Positions 5,633 to 5,766 of a stretch of 5,766 bases of DNA are shown one piece after another. Position 1 is the first letter of the stretch, and each line of letters starts with the position of its first letter. The DNA comes from CAZBQJ01 sp964494085 (lineage in GTDB: Bacteria; Patescibacteriota; Gracilibacteria; UBA1369), in assembly GCA_964494085.1 (NCBI GenBank), contig CAZBQJ010000007.1, positions 1 to 5,766 on the forward strand, written 5' to 3'. A program made the translations under genes and the position numbers. The notes below the pieces were generated by a model. The model saw only the letters and a program-made list of their open reading frames with translations, was not told the DNA's origin and searched no databases.

Positions 5633-5766
5633 CCGGCTAAAAATATGGAAAAACGAAAGAATTGTTTTTTATTACAATCATGCAGATGCAAGTTTTTGGG
5701 ACGCTGAGTGGGAAAATGTCATCACTAAGGATTATTATAAGAAATATGAAGCAGGAAATTTGGATG
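5622..5766 (+). CDS. partial gene, probable SAM-dependent methyltransferase N-terminus
   Basis: The frame is open from the ATG at 5622 to the window edge (48 full codons), has a good Shine-Dalgarno sequence and overlaps the upstream gene by 11 bases, so it is very likely a real gene continuing beyond the window. The visible start has the pattern RIVFYYNHADASFWDAEW, followed by a lysine- and tyrosine-rich helix. This resembles the segment that precedes the SAM-binding domain in class I methyltransferases of polysaccharide loci (ADxxFWDxxW pattern). The glycine-rich SAM motif would come later and cannot be seen, so the function is inferred from this short pattern and the context. If correct, it may methylate a sugar of the glycan or cap the chain. 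Confidence 0.65.
   Translation, partial: MKTNRLKIWKNERIVFYYNHADASFWDAEWENVITKDYYKKYEAGNLD

Overview
The window is part of a bacterial cell-surface polysaccharide locus (O-antigen, capsule or exopolysaccharide type). All six confident genes lie on the + strand and are packed like an operon, with gaps of 37 and 3 bases and short overlaps elsewhere. No RNA gene, CRISPR array, transposase or other complete mobile element is visible, and no gene-free stretch exceeds 300 bases. The organism cannot be fixed from the sequence. The first ~140 bases have strongly GC-rich codon use and the rest is clearly AT-richer, so the locus looks like a lower-GC cassette joined to a higher-GC resident genome. A Chloroflexota-like host is only a guess from the general look of the genes.

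Layout: (1) 33-182 holds the first ~36 codons of a GC-rich Wzt-type ABC ATPase, cut off before Walker A, which runs across a composition break at about 141-150 into a premature stop. (2) 198-773 is a left-handed beta-helix O-acetyltransferase of the serine-acetyltransferase-like type. (3) 757-789 is a perfect 13-bp inverted repeat across its stop codon, resembling a terminator or attenuator. (4) 811-2100 is an intact Wzt-type ATPase with a C-terminal Wzt_C-like cargo domain. (5) 2091-3086 and 3090-4298 are two GT-A family 2 glycosyltransferases, the second with a C-terminal extension containing a TPR-like helix pair. (6) 4295-5632 is a GT-B family 4-type glycosyltransferase. (7) 5622 to the window end is the start of a probable SAM-dependent methyltransferase.

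Inferred joint role: the three glycosyltransferases assemble a glycan on a lipid carrier at the cytoplasmic face of the inner membrane. The acetyltransferase and methyltransferase decorate or cap it. The Wzt ATPase, with a Wzm permease that must lie outside the window, exports it, and its C-terminal domain may recognise the finished chain. The most notable signal is the truncated, compositionally different second Wzt start upstream of the intact one, which reads as a scar of cassette exchange at the transporter gene. I see no clearly new system; the other observations are modest.
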